This document shows, in pieces, positions 1 through 10,648 of a DNA stretch of 64,000 bases. The notes beneath the pieces were generated by a model. The model was not told where the DNA came from, ran no database searches, and saw only the letters and a list, made by a program, of their open reading frames with translations. Source of the stretch: Bolinopsis microptera (taxonomy: Eukaryota > Ctenophora > Tentaculata > Lobata > Bolinopsidae); the NCBI RefSeq assembly GCF_026151205.1, contig NC_087082.1, positions 942,501 through 1,006,500 of the forward strand, in the 5' to 3' direction. Position 1 is the stretch's first letter. Each line of letters opens with the position of its first letter. A program made the translations under genes and the position numbers.

Positions 1-97
1 GTAAATAAAGTAAATTATATTGCAATGAAATATTTATATTGTGTTAATAAAAGCAGCTGTATCATCTCAAAGTTTAAAGATGAAGTTTGCTTCTCTT

Positions 98-265
98 GTA
101 CAGTTCGTTTGACACTACTAGATAACCTAAAAGCAGATACTGGGCTGAAGTCAGTAGATGAGATAGCTAAACTGATGGAGGACAGAAAGCTGTGGAGAAC
201 TGTTGTCAATGGATCTCGGGAATACCACCCGCCTTAAGTCAGTCAAGTAAGTCAAGTACAGTTCG
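98..265 (+). mobile_element. 5'-truncated LINE tail with 10-bp target duplication
   Basis: About 148 bp (108-255) sit between two copies of GTACAGTTCG (98-107 and 256-265). Copy C of the host repeat (near 2190) has one such site and no insert, so it shows the empty site. The insert reads DEIAKLMEDRKLWRTVVNG followed by SREYHPP and a stop, resembling the extreme C-terminus of a LINE reverse transcriptase. It ends in a GTCAGTCAAGTAAGTCAA-like simple tail. The empty-site comparison is direct; the LINE assignment rests on the short protein tail. Confidence 0.65.
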
Positions 266-571
266 TGTACTTAGTAAATGTAACTGTAGGCTTTTCTAAA
301 AAAGCCTACAGTTTTTTTTTTCAGCTCGAAAAACTCCGAGCTGAAAAAAATAAAGATTGTTTTGAGGGTCAAACGTTCTACAATTGCAGAATCAAATAGG
401 CAAACTTGGCATTTCCAGTGGGTGCAAATACTAATGAAGAAGTTTTCAGCAGCGAGGCGTAAATATTTGAATATTATGCGAGGTAATTCAATAAACACCC
501 TCTATGCTCGCATATTATCGATACCGAATATATACACACTAAACACTGGCACCCAATGTAAGTGTTCAAAT

Positions 572-625
572 GGTACTATTATTAACAAGATGGGATGGAA
601 TGTTGAATGGGTAGCAGTAGGTTAA
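572..625 (+). pseudogene. Fragment of W-rich C-terminal domain
   Basis: Reads GTIINKMGWNVEWVAVG then stop, matching the last residues (MGWNVEWIAVG) of the protein at 4393-5803 but on the opposite strand. Only this tail survives; the upstream domain is absent. A second copy at 1742-1790 (INKMCWNVEWVAV) has lost the stop and was split by the pogo-like element. Confidence 0.6.
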
Positions 626-851
626 GTGTAATCCTTAAAAAATCTATAAGTAAGCAAAATACAGTAAGTAAAGTAAATCATATTGCAATGAAATATTGAT
701 CATTGTGTTGATAAAAGTAGAGCTAATTTTATTTGATCACTATTTTCAACACTGTTGTTGACAAGGCTAATTAAGAAATAACTAGAAGTTGGGCTCAGAT
801 AACGATCTTGTCTTTTAATCTCGGGCAGTAATACCGGTTCAAATGGTACTA

Positions 852-1740
852 CCTTATCGGACCTTATTTGGACGGACATTACTTGAACGCTGGAGGCCCT
901 AGCGTTCATCTTAATGTCCGTTCAAATAAAGTCTGTTCAATTAATGTCCGTCCAACCTAAAGTCCGTTGAAATTTGTTCAAAAATGTTTCCATTTCGAAC
1001 TTTTTGTCCAGAATATGACAACTATGAGAACTTTATTGTGCCGTAAGTTAACGACGGAAAGGTTCTCCTTGGTCTGCCGGAGGCACAGAAAACTCTACTA
1101 GTATATGATCTTTTCAAGGGTCACTTGGCGGAAAAAGTCAACGAAAATATAGCACTCAACAACATAGTTCATGAGCTAGTCCCCGCCAACATAACATGAC
1201 AAACTTGTTCCAGCCTCTAGATATTACGGTAAATCGTGTTGCCAAGGACATTGTCCGACGTTGTTATAGTTCATATTACTCAGGGGAGGTAATGAAACAG
1301 TGTTAGGAAAGCTCCACGTGATGTTAAGGTTAACCTAAAGTTGTCTAAGATAAAACCACTTACCGCCGAATGGCTTGTAAAAGTTAACACTGAAATGCAG
1401 GACTGGGGTAGTTTGATAAAAAAGGTTTCCATAAAGCTAGAAATCACTGATGCTTTAAGCATGGACTATTTCATGCACGAAAACCCATTTGATGAAGATG
1501 ATATGTGATATTAGACACTGATCATCATCATGTACACATACTTTAACATTTTTACTGTTTAATGACTGCTTTTCTTACTTACTGTATAAAAAATGGATTT
1601 AAAAATCATTTGATGAAATTGAAAAAAGTCAAAAAAATTCGGATTTTTGATGGTTTTGAATGCCTTCGAGCGTTCATATTAATGTCCGTTCATAATTATG
1701 TCCGTTCATGTAATGTCCGTCCAAATAAGGTCCGATAAGG
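852..1740 (+). mobile_element. Degenerate pogo/Tc1-mariner-like element with TA duplication
   Basis: Flanked by TA at 850-851 and 1741-1742. The ends are inverted repeats beginning CCTTATCGGACCTTATTTGG, with shorter GTTCA/GTCCG repeats inside. The undamaged copy A of the host repeat shows the empty site (GGTACTATTATTAAC). The 889-bp element keeps only the C-terminal half of a DDE transposase (next entry), so it is internally deleted and non-autonomous. Confidence 0.8.
1053..1508 (+). pseudogene. Broken pogo-type DDE transposase, C-terminal part
   Basis: The translation contains LLVYDLFKGHLAEKV, NNIVHELVPAN, LFQPLDITVNRVAKD and KIKPLTAEWLVKV in the order expected for the end of a pogo/Tigger-type DDE transposase. 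The PAN and LFQPLD motifs are in different frames because AACAT is tandemly duplicated near 1190. A further frame break near 1303 precedes the last block, which ends NPFDEDDM and a stop. The N-terminal HTH and first catalytic Asp are missing. It cannot make an active enzyme. Confidence 0.75.
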
Positions 1741-2490
1741 TATCATTAACAAGATGTGTTGGAATGTTGAATGGGTAGCAGTGAATAAAGCGTGCTAAAA
1801 TACCAACTGGTCTTGCAAGCACGCTAATTATTCTTTGAATATCTATAGTAAGTAAGCAAAATACAGTATGTAAAATAAATTATATTGCAATGAAATATTT
1901 ATATTGTGTTAATAAAAGCAGTTGTATCATCTCAGCAGTCAGTACACTGTCGAGGGTACAGTATAGATATACATTAGCGTGTAGGAACTCCTAGTCTCAT
2001 ATTACTATGTTTCAATATACTATAGCTATCAATCTATCATACTATGTTATATCTATTGAAGAGCGAAACAGGTTATATGTATCGACCCTTCAATCGTGTC
2101 TAATTAATTGAGAAAAACTGCAAATATTCTAAAATTAACCACTGTCACTGCCTCAAATTTTAAAGATGAAGTTTGCTTCTCCTGTACAGTCCGTGTACTT
2201 AGTAAATGTAACTGTAGGCTTTTCTATCAGAATTAGAAGTTAAATAAACTTGGAAAAACTCTGAGCTGAAAAAAAATAAAGATTGTATTGAGGGTCAAAC
2301 GTTCTACAATTGCAGAATCAAATAGGCAAACTTGGCATTTCTAGTGGGTGCAAATACTAATGAAGAAGTTTTCAGCAGCGTAAATATTTGGATCTTATAC
2401 GAGGTAATTCAATAAACACCCTCTATGCTCGTATTGATCAATCATTATCAATATCGAATATATACACACTAAACATTGGCACCCAATGTA

Positions 2491-4392
2491 AGTAATACGA
2501 CACCTATAAGGTCGGAGACAGTGAGTATGAGATTCACACTTCTAGAGCTCTAGTAACATCGATAAAAGTGAGAAAGTAGACTATCTGAGTGTAAGAACTG
2601 TTGGTCGGTACCAAATAAGTGAAAGCAATTTTAGTAAGATATAGTACATCTTAGCACATGAAAGTTTAAAATCGTACCGTGCAGCGTACATGATGTGTTC
2701 TGTTGAAGAGACGTCACGTTTCACAGATAAATTATACAATCTTTCCGTGGGTTTCAATAGGTATTTGAAACTTGAATCGAGATGATTCTTGGATCATTAG
2801 GAACCTGAAAGGATTGTGATCAAAATGAGCAGTGATTTTAAGATTAAATGTCAGTATTTTATTTGTAATAATTCTGTTAAGACGCGAAATTCGAATTTTT
2901 CCCACGCTTAATCAAATCCCAGAATTTCTAACTCCCCGATAAAATGTATCTATTAAAAACTCAGCTCTCTATTTCTGTATTTGAACATGGTGTGATAGGA
3001 CTGACTACGTGGCCGTCTATATATACTTATTTTCATAGAAACGGAAGAAATATTTGACGCTTATCCGAAAATGAGTGTCGTAAATGAGTTACAGCAGCAA
3101 TGCATACGGCTACCGGAGTTGGTAAGCCAAAAGTATAATTCAAATAAGGGGGGGGGGGGGGGGGGCGGGGGGATTAAAATTAGAGTAAAACTATCCCATC
3201 ACCAAGTTTGAGTCACACTTAGCGAAATGTGCAATATTTTAAGTGTCGAATTCAAGAATGGGATTTCTTGTGGCTTATGCTATGGTGATGTTGCTATGGT
3301 GATGTTGAGTGGAGTACTGAGCCGCATGCAACCACGCGTAGCCGCATGCAACCTTGCAATTTGAGACAGAACTGTTAGTAACCAGTTCTTGTTTTCTGGT
3401 TATTGAGTGAGTGATTACTAATCCTGAAGTAGTTTACACTTGCCGTCTCGCTTGCTAATCGCTTTTTCAATGATTTGGACCGTTTTCAACCGTTTTCATT
3501 AATGTGTGACATTAAATTGATACAAGTCCTATTAAACATTAAAATGGTAAAGGCTGTAGTCATAAAATCCGAGTGTTAAATATCTGACAATTCATGTTGT
3601 AAAGTAAGTTGTTTTCAAAATGTTGTCTCATTGGCATAATAACAGCCGGAGATCTCATAACAGGTTTGCAAAGGCAGCCCACATCACCACTTTTAAGACC
3701 AACATGCCTCAACTTTTGTAGAGTGTCTGACCCTTCATGGACAAACTGATATTCGGTTAACAAACGACACAGTTGCTGCAATCTCATGTAAGATTGGCTA
3801 TCTGTCTCACATAAGACCTTTATAATGACTTTTACTTTAACGAGAACAATCTTAACTAGTAAAGTAGTAAGCTTGCTAAATAAGAGACGGAACTATTGAA
3901 AAAAAGCAGACGAATCAATAATTTCAGCAAAAAGAAATAAAATCAATTTATCATGATTGATAGTGTTTAGTCAATGATAATACGGTAACACTAACAGTAT
4001 TAGATATGTATATATATTATATATACACATTAAATGGGAATCTTAATTTGGGCTTAACATGCAAACTTGAGTTCAATAATATATGAAAATGTTTGCACTT
4101 ACATAACACCTAAATAATATCTAATCGATTTAAATGGTATGTTAATTTTGATTTGTTTAGTTTTGGTTCAATTTACCCTAACGATGCTGCATATATTTAT
4201 CTTGAAACTTCGGGTTCGGAAGCCCTGCATTTTACTTGTATATCGTTCCAACTCATACTTAGTCGTTAACACTTAACACTCAAATATCCTTTTGGTCTAA
4301 AACAAACAATTAAGTCGAAAACCTAAAAAACAAAATTAAGGAACGTGCATGCTAGTCCAGCTGTAGTTTCAACACGCAATTTGGGTGCAATT
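2491..4392. other. Intergenic, no confident gene
   Basis: AT-rich DNA with a G-run at about 3150-3172, a duplicated GCTATGGTGATGTTG near 3280 and an AT-rich tract near 4005-4030. A 51-nt open stretch at 3071-3121 (ATG to a GTAAGC donor) resembles the start of the zinc-finger protein at 8802 but is unproven. The minus-strand reading frame at 3560-3787 shows no recognisable motif. Confidence 0.5.
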
Positions 4393-5803
4393 TCAACACG
4401 TATATCCCACAGCGATCCACTCGACGTTCCAGCCCATCTCATTGGCGCCCCCACTCTGCCCACTCGGTGCTAACAAGTATATCGTGAAACTAGTGGCAGT
4501 TGCACTGTAAATCTCAGAGCTCCCTGTGGTGCCCCAGTGAGCGGTGGAACCCTCCAGAGACGTGGTTACAGTTGGAATTGTCACAAAGCCACACTTGCTA
4601 ATGTCTACGTTAGTGTAGATGCCGGTAGTACTGTAATCCACCCAGTTGGTAGCCCCTCTGACGGAGGTCCCGGCGCATACTTTAGCACAGTTGTCATCTC
4701 TGAGGTCCTCCTCTCCGCTCACCACCATCACGTCTATCTTCTTGCTGTGGTGATGTGTGTTCAATATCTAATATTATCATAGTTCGTGGTACGTTAAGAC
4801 CACTTTAACTTAATATTTAAGTTAAATATTTCAACATATCACATAACGATATAAATCGCAATTTTATTTTATCATAACATCTTTGAAACAATTTTGCAGA
4901 AGTTAATTTGTGGATCATGGTCTTACCCTGTGTAAGTCCGTCAAATAATACTTTGTAGTCTAAGAGCTAAATTCACACGTAACGGTAGAATTAGAATATT
5001 TGCCTCAATGCGAACATATATATATTCGAAAAACAACCAAAACTACCATTATAATCTGACTAAATTTACCTTGATCTCTTTGGATTACTATTAGCTTCTT
5101 TCAGTGCTTCAACATCTTTGGCTAATTGGTCTTGCGTTGCTGTGAATTTCGCTTCAAGCTCCTCAAACTGTTTTTGGGCTTCCTCTTTTCCACCCAATGT
5201 AGCGATTGTGCTTTTTAAATTCTGGATATCATCCTTAACTTCGTCTACGAAGTTTGATTTCTCGAGAATTGATCCTTCAAGTGCTTGAATATCCTTGGTG
5301 AATTTGTCTTCATATGCTGCAAATTTCCCATCAAGCTCCTCAAACTCTTTCTGAACTTCACCTTTTTCTCCTATGGTTGCTATCTTACTTTTTAAATCCT
5401 GGATATCATCCTTGGCTTCGTCTATGAAGCTTGATTTCTCGAAAATGGATTCCTTCAGTCCTTGAATGATCTTGACCAATCTTTCTTCAGATGCCGCCAA
5501 CTTCCCCTCAAGCTCCTCGATGCCTCTCTCAGCTTCGTTCACGTAGTTGGTGATGTCAAATATCCGCTGTGTCTGCTGTTCAACCAGACCAGTTAGGGAT
5601 ATAGTGGTCTGCATTGAAGACACCAATAGTTCACGCAACTCCCCAACAGAAACTAGAGTACCACCTGCTCCAGCGCCTGCTCCAGCGCCTGCTCCAGAAC
5701 TTGCTTCGTCACCAGCACTCGCACCTGAGCTTGCACCAGCACTCGATTTGCTGGAAACGAGCACAATGGCCACAGAGAGAAGCATCAATTTCAGGAATGC
5801 CAT
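4393..5803 (-). CDS. Secreted coiled-coil protein with W-rich C-terminal domain
   Basis: Two exons, complement(5070..5803) and complement(4393..4744), joined by a 325-bp GT-AG intron (donor AAG|GTAAAT, acceptor CCACAG|C). Both sides are phase 2, giving 361 aa. Residues 1-20 form a signal peptide, followed by a Gly/Ala/Ser linker with (GA)n. Then come about three coiled-coil repeats of roughly 60 aa (FEELDGKFAA, ILEKSNFVDEVKDDIQNL). Exon 2 encodes a compact domain with CAKVCAGTS, GIYTNVDISKCGF, SEIYSATATSFTIYL and the ending MGWNVEWIAVGYTC. Similar domains are common in secreted proteins of cnidarians and other early animals, with no assigned activity. It is probably an extracellular, possibly oligomeric, matrix or mucus protein. 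A truncated paralog lies 650 bp away on the same strand. Confidence 0.85.
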
Positions 5804-6456
5804 AATTCTGTAGAGAAATAAATGGTAATTAGAGGTAAATAATTAATAATATGTTATTGGATAAATTAAGAAAATCAAAAACGTGTAACGATTAATAATG
5901 ATTGTTGTATGTAATGATTATCATATTCGACAATGTTGAGTGTTCAAAATCTCTGATAGTATCACATTTTTGCGATAAAGAAATAAACTCATTATTTTTA
6001 GAAAAGAAAATAGTCAACGTTTCAATGTAACGAACTACACTATATTTATATTGAACTATAAACGTATTAGTCAAAAATTCAAAACATACAAAGTAAAATC
6101 TGAGACAAAGTTAGTTAAGTATGTAATTATCAATTTATAATTTGCCGTATGATGTCAATATCGGCCCTTTTCTAACAAAAGTGCTCTGAGACAATTTTTC
6201 AAATTTTGGATTCTTTTATTCAAATATACGTTTTGGGTCAAGAACTATCCTTGTAAACGGTCAGAAACAAATGCCAGCCCCCAGAAACCTCCTTTGGAGC
6301 CCCCTAAAATGCGAAAATTGGCCAAAAATGTGACAAAAGAATTTAAAATCTCGAATTTTGGAGTGGATTTAAGTGCTTTTGTCAGAATACGTCAAAATTG
6401 TATTTTGATGAAGGTTGTAGGGGTTGAGGTGTCATTAAATATATTTGGACAGAAAC
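5804..6456. other. Spacer between the two coiled-coil paralogs
   Basis: AT-rich. It contains no second copy of the W-rich exon, so the upstream paralog has no exon 2 of its own here. The segment 6270-6420 has repetitive CCAAAAATG/AAAATTTT composition. Confidence 0.55.
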
Positions 6457-6914
6457 CTCAAAATTTTCAATTTGTCCTCGATATCCTCCTTTGCTTCCTC
6501 CACGAAGATTGATTTCTCGAGAATGGATTTTTCCACTGCTTCAATATCTTTGGCTAATTTCTCTTCTGATGGGGCGAATTTCCCTTCAAGTTCCTCGATT
6601 CCCCTGTGAGTTCCATCATTTCCTCCAAAGGTCGCGAGCTTAATTTTCAAATCTTCGATATCCTTCTTTGCTTTGTCCACCAACCTTGATTTCTCTATAA
6701 CAGATAGTTTCAGCTCATTCATGCGATTGTCCAATCTGTCCTCCGATGCCTCGAATTTCTTCTGTGTCTGCTGTTCAACTAAAGCTGTTAAAGATAAAGT
6801 AGTCTGCATGGAAGCCACCAGTAGTTCCCGCATCTCCTCAACAGAGATAAACTCTGCCTGGCTGAAGTACAGCACAATCGCCACAGACAGCAGCATAAAT
6901 TTTAATAATGTCAT
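6457..6914 (-). CDS. Truncated paralog of the secreted coiled-coil protein (exon 1 only)
   Basis: Starts MTLLKFMLLSVAIVLYFSQA (signal peptide) and continues SVEEMRELLVASMQTTLSLTALVEQQTQ, nearly matching the neighbour at 5070-5803. Two coiled-coil repeats follow instead of three, and the Gly/Ala linker is missing. The frame stays open to 6435, but a TTGAG|GTTTCT site at 6457/6456 would give the same phase-2 donor as the paralog. No matching second exon lies before the next gene. Either it splices to the neighbour's exon 2 at 4744, giving a shared C-terminus, or it is a decaying duplicate. Confidence 0.65.
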
Positions 6915-7690
6915 ATTTCTGCAGAGAGTTTGGTGGTGGTAAGAGAATGAGATATTGGTATAAGAAAATCAAAAACGAATTAAACAAGTGTGTAGTAGCT
7001 TTACTTGTAGTACTCAAAAAGTGATTTAAATATCATTTTCGAATTAAACTTCTGTGATTATGTAGAACTATAACTGCCATAAAAACTAAAATCAAAATGT
7101 TGGTACTCAAAACGGAGTCTGAGCATCAATAACGACATTCAGATGTGTTTGATTGAAGACTGTTACTTCTCCTATTACATTCCATGTTGACATCTGCCTC
7201 ATGAAAATGTTAGTTTATCCAATGTAGCCCTTCCCGCAAGAAAAAGTTGAACGAAATCAACGTCAAATTGAAAAATACTGTACGCAGCAAGAGTCAACAC
7301 AAAGAACTGAAGTACGAAAATGTATAGCATCCCAACACTGTGAAGATGCAAATTGATCAGCATCCCAACACTGTGAAGAGTATTAGGTGGTAATGTAAAG
7401 AGTATTAGGTGGTAATGCCACTCTAGCTCGCTACTAGCTAACACCACTTACATGCACTTTCCTCCTCAAACGACGTGGCAACCTACAGACGTTACTAGAC
7501 GTAAATCATGATATATACAATAACATTGTTAGGCGGACTAACAGGAATCAAGTTCGACAGCTGTCTACTAATTACCCGTAAGAGAGAGAGCCGACCCCGC
7601 CCCCACAAATGCCCGTCTTTGATCAGGTAATCAGTAATAGTGATCTAGATACTTTCAGACTTTGATGTGGTTCAGTCAGATTGACAGGAA
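6915..7690. other. Spacer, no gene seen
   Basis: Contains short direct repeats (AGCATCCCAACACTGTGAAGA twice near 7327-7379; AGAGTATTAGGTGGTAATG twice near 7377-7417). Nothing coding is recognisable. Confidence 0.5.
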
Positions 7691-7693
7691 CAC

Positions 7694-7890
7694 CACCCAC
7701 GTGGTATGACGTCACACGACTCACGTGGTATGACGTCACACGATTCACGTGGTATGACGTCACACGATTCACGTGGTATGACGTCACACGACTCACGTGA
7801 TATGACGTCACACGACTCACGTGATATGACGTCACACGACTCACGTGGTATGACGTCACACGACTCACGTGGTATGACGTCACACCACCC
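7694..7890. promoter_or_regulatory. 24-bp tandem array alternating E-box and CRE palindromes
   Basis: Eight units of about 24 bp, each with CACGTG followed by TGACGTCA. The first is the bHLH E-box core and the second the full CRE site for CREB/ATF bZIP factors. Variation falls mainly between the motifs (GACTC/GATTC, GGT/GAT), while CACGTG and TGACGTCA are intact in all eight. It lies about 0.9 kb upstream of the zinc-finger gene. It could be a bZIP/bHLH-binding cluster or simply a minisatellite whose unit happens to hold two palindromes. Confidence 0.7.
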
Positions 7891-7944
7891 ACGGGGTACG
7901 ACGAAACCAAGTTTCACAAAAAAATCAGGGTGAACACAAGAATA

Positions 7945-7983
7945 GAAATCTTATTCTTAGGAATTTCCTAAGAATAAGATTTC
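7945..7983. repeat. Perfect 39-bp palindrome
   Basis: Arms of 19 bp, GAAATCTTATTCTTAGGAA and its exact reverse complement, with a single T between. It could extrude as a cruciform or fold as RNA. It adjoins the CRE/E-box array. No protein or known element explains it. Confidence 0.9.
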
Positions 7984-8801
7984 TGCAACTTGTGCAATAT
8001 TCAGATATTTATATAACATAATGATCTGCATAATAAATATTATATTACATATATGGGGTCGTTCACATATATTGCGTGGGCCTTATAATATGCAATAATA
8101 AATATGATCTCATAAGAATATTATATTTTTGTTTATATTCCATAATTAATGTTCTTGTTGCCCATTCTTTTTCTTTTTTCTTCATTCATGAAGCTTCTTT
8201 TCTTATCTGTCTTTTTGTTGTTTTCGGTCAAGTGTTAAAGTCAATTCGGAAAATTTAAAGGTCAAGTGATTGCAGGTAAAAATACCAAGCTCTCTCCTAC
8301 ACCCATATTCACACAGCACACTCTCGTAAAGACAGGATGCACTCCCCAAAACCAAGGAGGCACTCCACAGGGGGTGCCGGGGGAGGGGAGGGGAGGGGGG
8401 TCATGAGTAATTTTGGGAATTTTTGAATCTGAGAATTTAACCACCATTTGCCCACTATGTTTTTTTTCCTTTTTTGTCCCGTAATTTTTGTCCCGTTTGG
8501 AAAAACTGACAAAAAAGACAGAAAAAGACAAAAAAAGAAATACTAGTGAATCGCGGGATGAACAAGAAGCTGGAGGCCACATGTACCTGTTGAGTTATAT
8601 ATACAACCCGTGGCTGGCGACGTGTTTATTTAGGTGATCCCTGAAGTGGGAAGGATCTCCATCGTGTTTCTTTTAGTTCTATTACAAATTACACGGAGAC
8701 CTGGAGTTTTGTATTGGAGAGTCTAGGATGTTTCGAACTTTTATCATATTTATGTCTTCTTCCGATTATAAAATACCAACTTGAATTTACAAATTCTTTG
8801 A
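7984..8801. other. 5' flank of zinc-finger gene
   Basis: GGGGTCGTTCACATAT at 8055 matches one end of the Harbinger-like element at 24732 without a partner end. A GGGAGGGGAGGGGAGGGGGG tract lies at about 8381-8400 and A/T-rich homopolymers at 8460-8545. The sequence TTCAG|CAAG just before the coding ATG at 8814 resembles a 3' splice site, so an upstream non-coding exon is possible. Confidence 0.5.
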
Positions 8802-10217
8802 ATGTTCAGCAAGATGGAGCAGCAATGTTTACCAGAGTTGAAAGATGAGATGAAGATGGAAGAAGATATTTTACTGTCAAATTTGGTTCAGAGAGATATC
8901 AAGAAGGAAGAAAATGATAATCTGACAGGTTTGAAAGATGAAATGAAGGTGGAAGAAGATATTTTACTGTCAAATTTGGTTAAGAAAGATATCAAGAAGG
9001 AAGAAAATGATAATCTGACAGGTTTGAAAGATGAAATGAAGGTGGAAGAAGATATTTTACTGTCAAATTTGGTTAAGAAAGATATCAAGCAGGATCAGGA
9101 GGAGGATTCTTTTCTACTCAAATCAGAAACGTATTCGAATCCTACTCCCCAAATAGAATCTCTTATCCATGAATCATTCACGGAACATAACCAACACCAC
9201 AATTACAAGATAGCTGGTGACAAAATCAAAGACCGAAAATACTCTCAAAGTGGACAAAGCAATGCTGATTCAAAACTCCTCCAAACTTCTGTAGCCAGCA
9301 TTGAGTTTGATATACAGGATCATGCCAGTGGCAAACTTTATAAATGTTCTGAATGTTCCTACATTGCTAACTGTAAATCTAAATTAGTTTGCCATCTGCG
9401 GACACATACCGGAGAAAAGCCTTATAAATGTTCTGAATGTTCCTACATTGCTAACTGTAAATCTAAATTAGTTTGCCATCTGCGGACACATACCGGAGAA
9501 AAGCCTTATAAATGTTCTGAATGTTCTTACAGGGGTAGCCAGAAAGCACACTTGGTTTGCCATCAGCGGACACATACCGGAGAAAAGCCTTATAAATGTT
9601 CTGAATGTTCTTACAGTGGTAACCAAAAAGCATCTTTAGTTTCACATCAGCAGACTCATACCGATGTAAAACCGTACAAATGCTCTGAATGCTCATTCAG
9701 TGCTAAACGGAAATCAAACCTGGTTAAACATCAGCGGACTCATACCAGTAAAAAACCGTATAAGTGCTGTGAATGTAACCACTGTGCAAGCCAAAAAGCA
9801 GCTTTAGTTTCACATACCGATGGAAAACCGTACAAATGCTCAGAATGCTCATACCGTGCTAAACGGAAATCACACCTGGTTAAACATCAGCAAACTCATA
9901 CCGGTGAAAAACCGTATAAATGCTCAGAATGCTCATACAGATTACGCCATAAATCAAGCTTGTTGAGTCATATGAAGATTCATATATCCAACAGGAGAAA
10001 CGGACGCAAGGAGAGTGAGGACTTAGATCCCTTGGCTCACGTACCTTCACGTACCTCAGGGAGACAGGCTTCGATTTCAACAGAAAACTGCAGCACTGAA
10101 GGGCCCATTTTCGTAAAGCCCCTACCTTTCGTAAAGCCTCTAACATTTGTTAAGCCCCTTTTCTCGAGTTCTAGTTGTTCTACTACTTATCTAACGGAAC
10201 CTCCCCCGGAACAATAA
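8802..10217 (+). CDS. C2H2 zinc-finger protein, 8 fingers
   Basis: 471-aa open frame, probably a nuclear DNA-binding regulator. The N-terminal 100 residues are three tandem 31-aa modules ([17 protein letters not shown] then [14 protein letters not shown]), acidic and with IKKEE sites that fit a SUMO-type consensus. From about residue 180 there are eight fingers of the form YKCSECSY-x12-H-x3-H joined by THTGEKP linkers. Fingers 1 and 2 are identical. Finger 6 ([24 protein letters not shown]) has lost four residues including the second His, so it should not bind zinc normally. A second ATG at 8814 (AAGATGG) has better start context and would trim four residues. The stop is followed almost at once by the CTCTCACC satellite. 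Confidence 0.85.
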   Translation: MFSKMEQQCLPELKDEMKMEEDILLSNLVQRDIKKEENDNLTGLKDEMKVEEDILLSNLVKKDIKKEENDNLTGLKDEMKVEEDILLSNLVKKDIKQDQEEDSFLLKSETYSNPTPQIESLIHESFTEHNQHHNYKIAGDKIKDRKYSQSGQSNADSKLLQTSVASIEFDIQDHASGKLYKCSECSYIANCKSKLVCHLRTHTGEKPYKCSECSYIANCKSKLVCHLRTHTGEKPYKCSECSYRGSQKAHLVCHQRTHTGEKPYKCSECSYSGNQKASLVSHQQTHTDVKPYKCSECSFSAKRKSNLVKHQRTHTSKKPYKCCECNHCASQKAALVSHTDGKPYKCSECSYRAKRKSHLVKHQQTHTGEKPYKCSECSYRLRHKSSLLSHMKIHISNRRNGRKESEDLDPLAHVPSRTSGRQASISTENCSTEGPIFVKPLPFVKPLTFVKPLFSSSSCSTTYLTEPPPEQ

Positions 10218-10221
10218 CAAG

Positions 10222-10648
10222 CTCCTCTCACCCTCTCACCCTCTCACCCTCTCACCCTCTCACCCTCTCACCCTCTCACCCTCTCACCCTCTCACCCTCT
10301 CACCCTCTCATCCTCTCACCCTCTCACCCTCTCACCCTCTCACCCTCTCACCCTCTCACCCTCTCACCCTCTCACCCTCTCACCCTCTCACCCTCTCACC
10401 CTCTCACCCTCTCACCCTCTCACCCTCTCACCCTCTCACCCTCTCACCCTCTCACCCTCTCACCCTCTCATCCTCTCACCCTCTCACCCTCTCACCCTCT
10501 CACCCTCTCACCCTCTCACCCTCTCACCCTCTCACCCTCTCACCCTCTCACCCTCTCACCCTCTCACCCTCTCACCCTCTCACCCTCTCACCCTCTCACC
10601 CTCTCACCCTCTCACCCTCTCACCCTCTCACCCTCTCACCCTCTCACC
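10222..10648. repeat. (CTCTCACC)n satellite
   Basis: About 53 copies of an 8-bp unit with only two visible CAT substitutions, starting five bases after the zinc-finger stop codon, so it probably lies in that gene's 3' UTR. The plus strand is pure pyrimidine apart from one A per unit. Confidence 0.95.

Larger units (their letters stand above)
1..2490 (+). repeat. Three decayed direct copies of a ~640-bp unit
   Basis: Copy A lies at about 1-640, copy B at 655-850 continuing at 1743-1800, and copy C at 1852-2490. They share the opening motif ATATTGCAATGAAATAT, a block with GAAGTTTTCAGCAGCG, and the segment ending in codons for GWNVEW. Copy A is interrupted by a LINE tail (108-255), copy B by a pogo-like element (852-1740), and copy C by about 215 bp at 1934-2151 that I cannot classify. 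Copies A and B end in sequence homologous to exon 2 of the secreted coiled-coil gene at 4393-5803, so the unit probably arose from that gene family. Confidence 0.75.

Noticed and set aside
3560-3787. 75-aa minus-strand frame
   Set aside because: No signal peptide, domain or splice support; length is within chance expectation for this region.
7623-7933. Open frames through the 24-bp array on both strands
   Set aside because: The unit is a multiple of three, so every frame without a stop stays open; no start context, codon bias or homologue supports coding.
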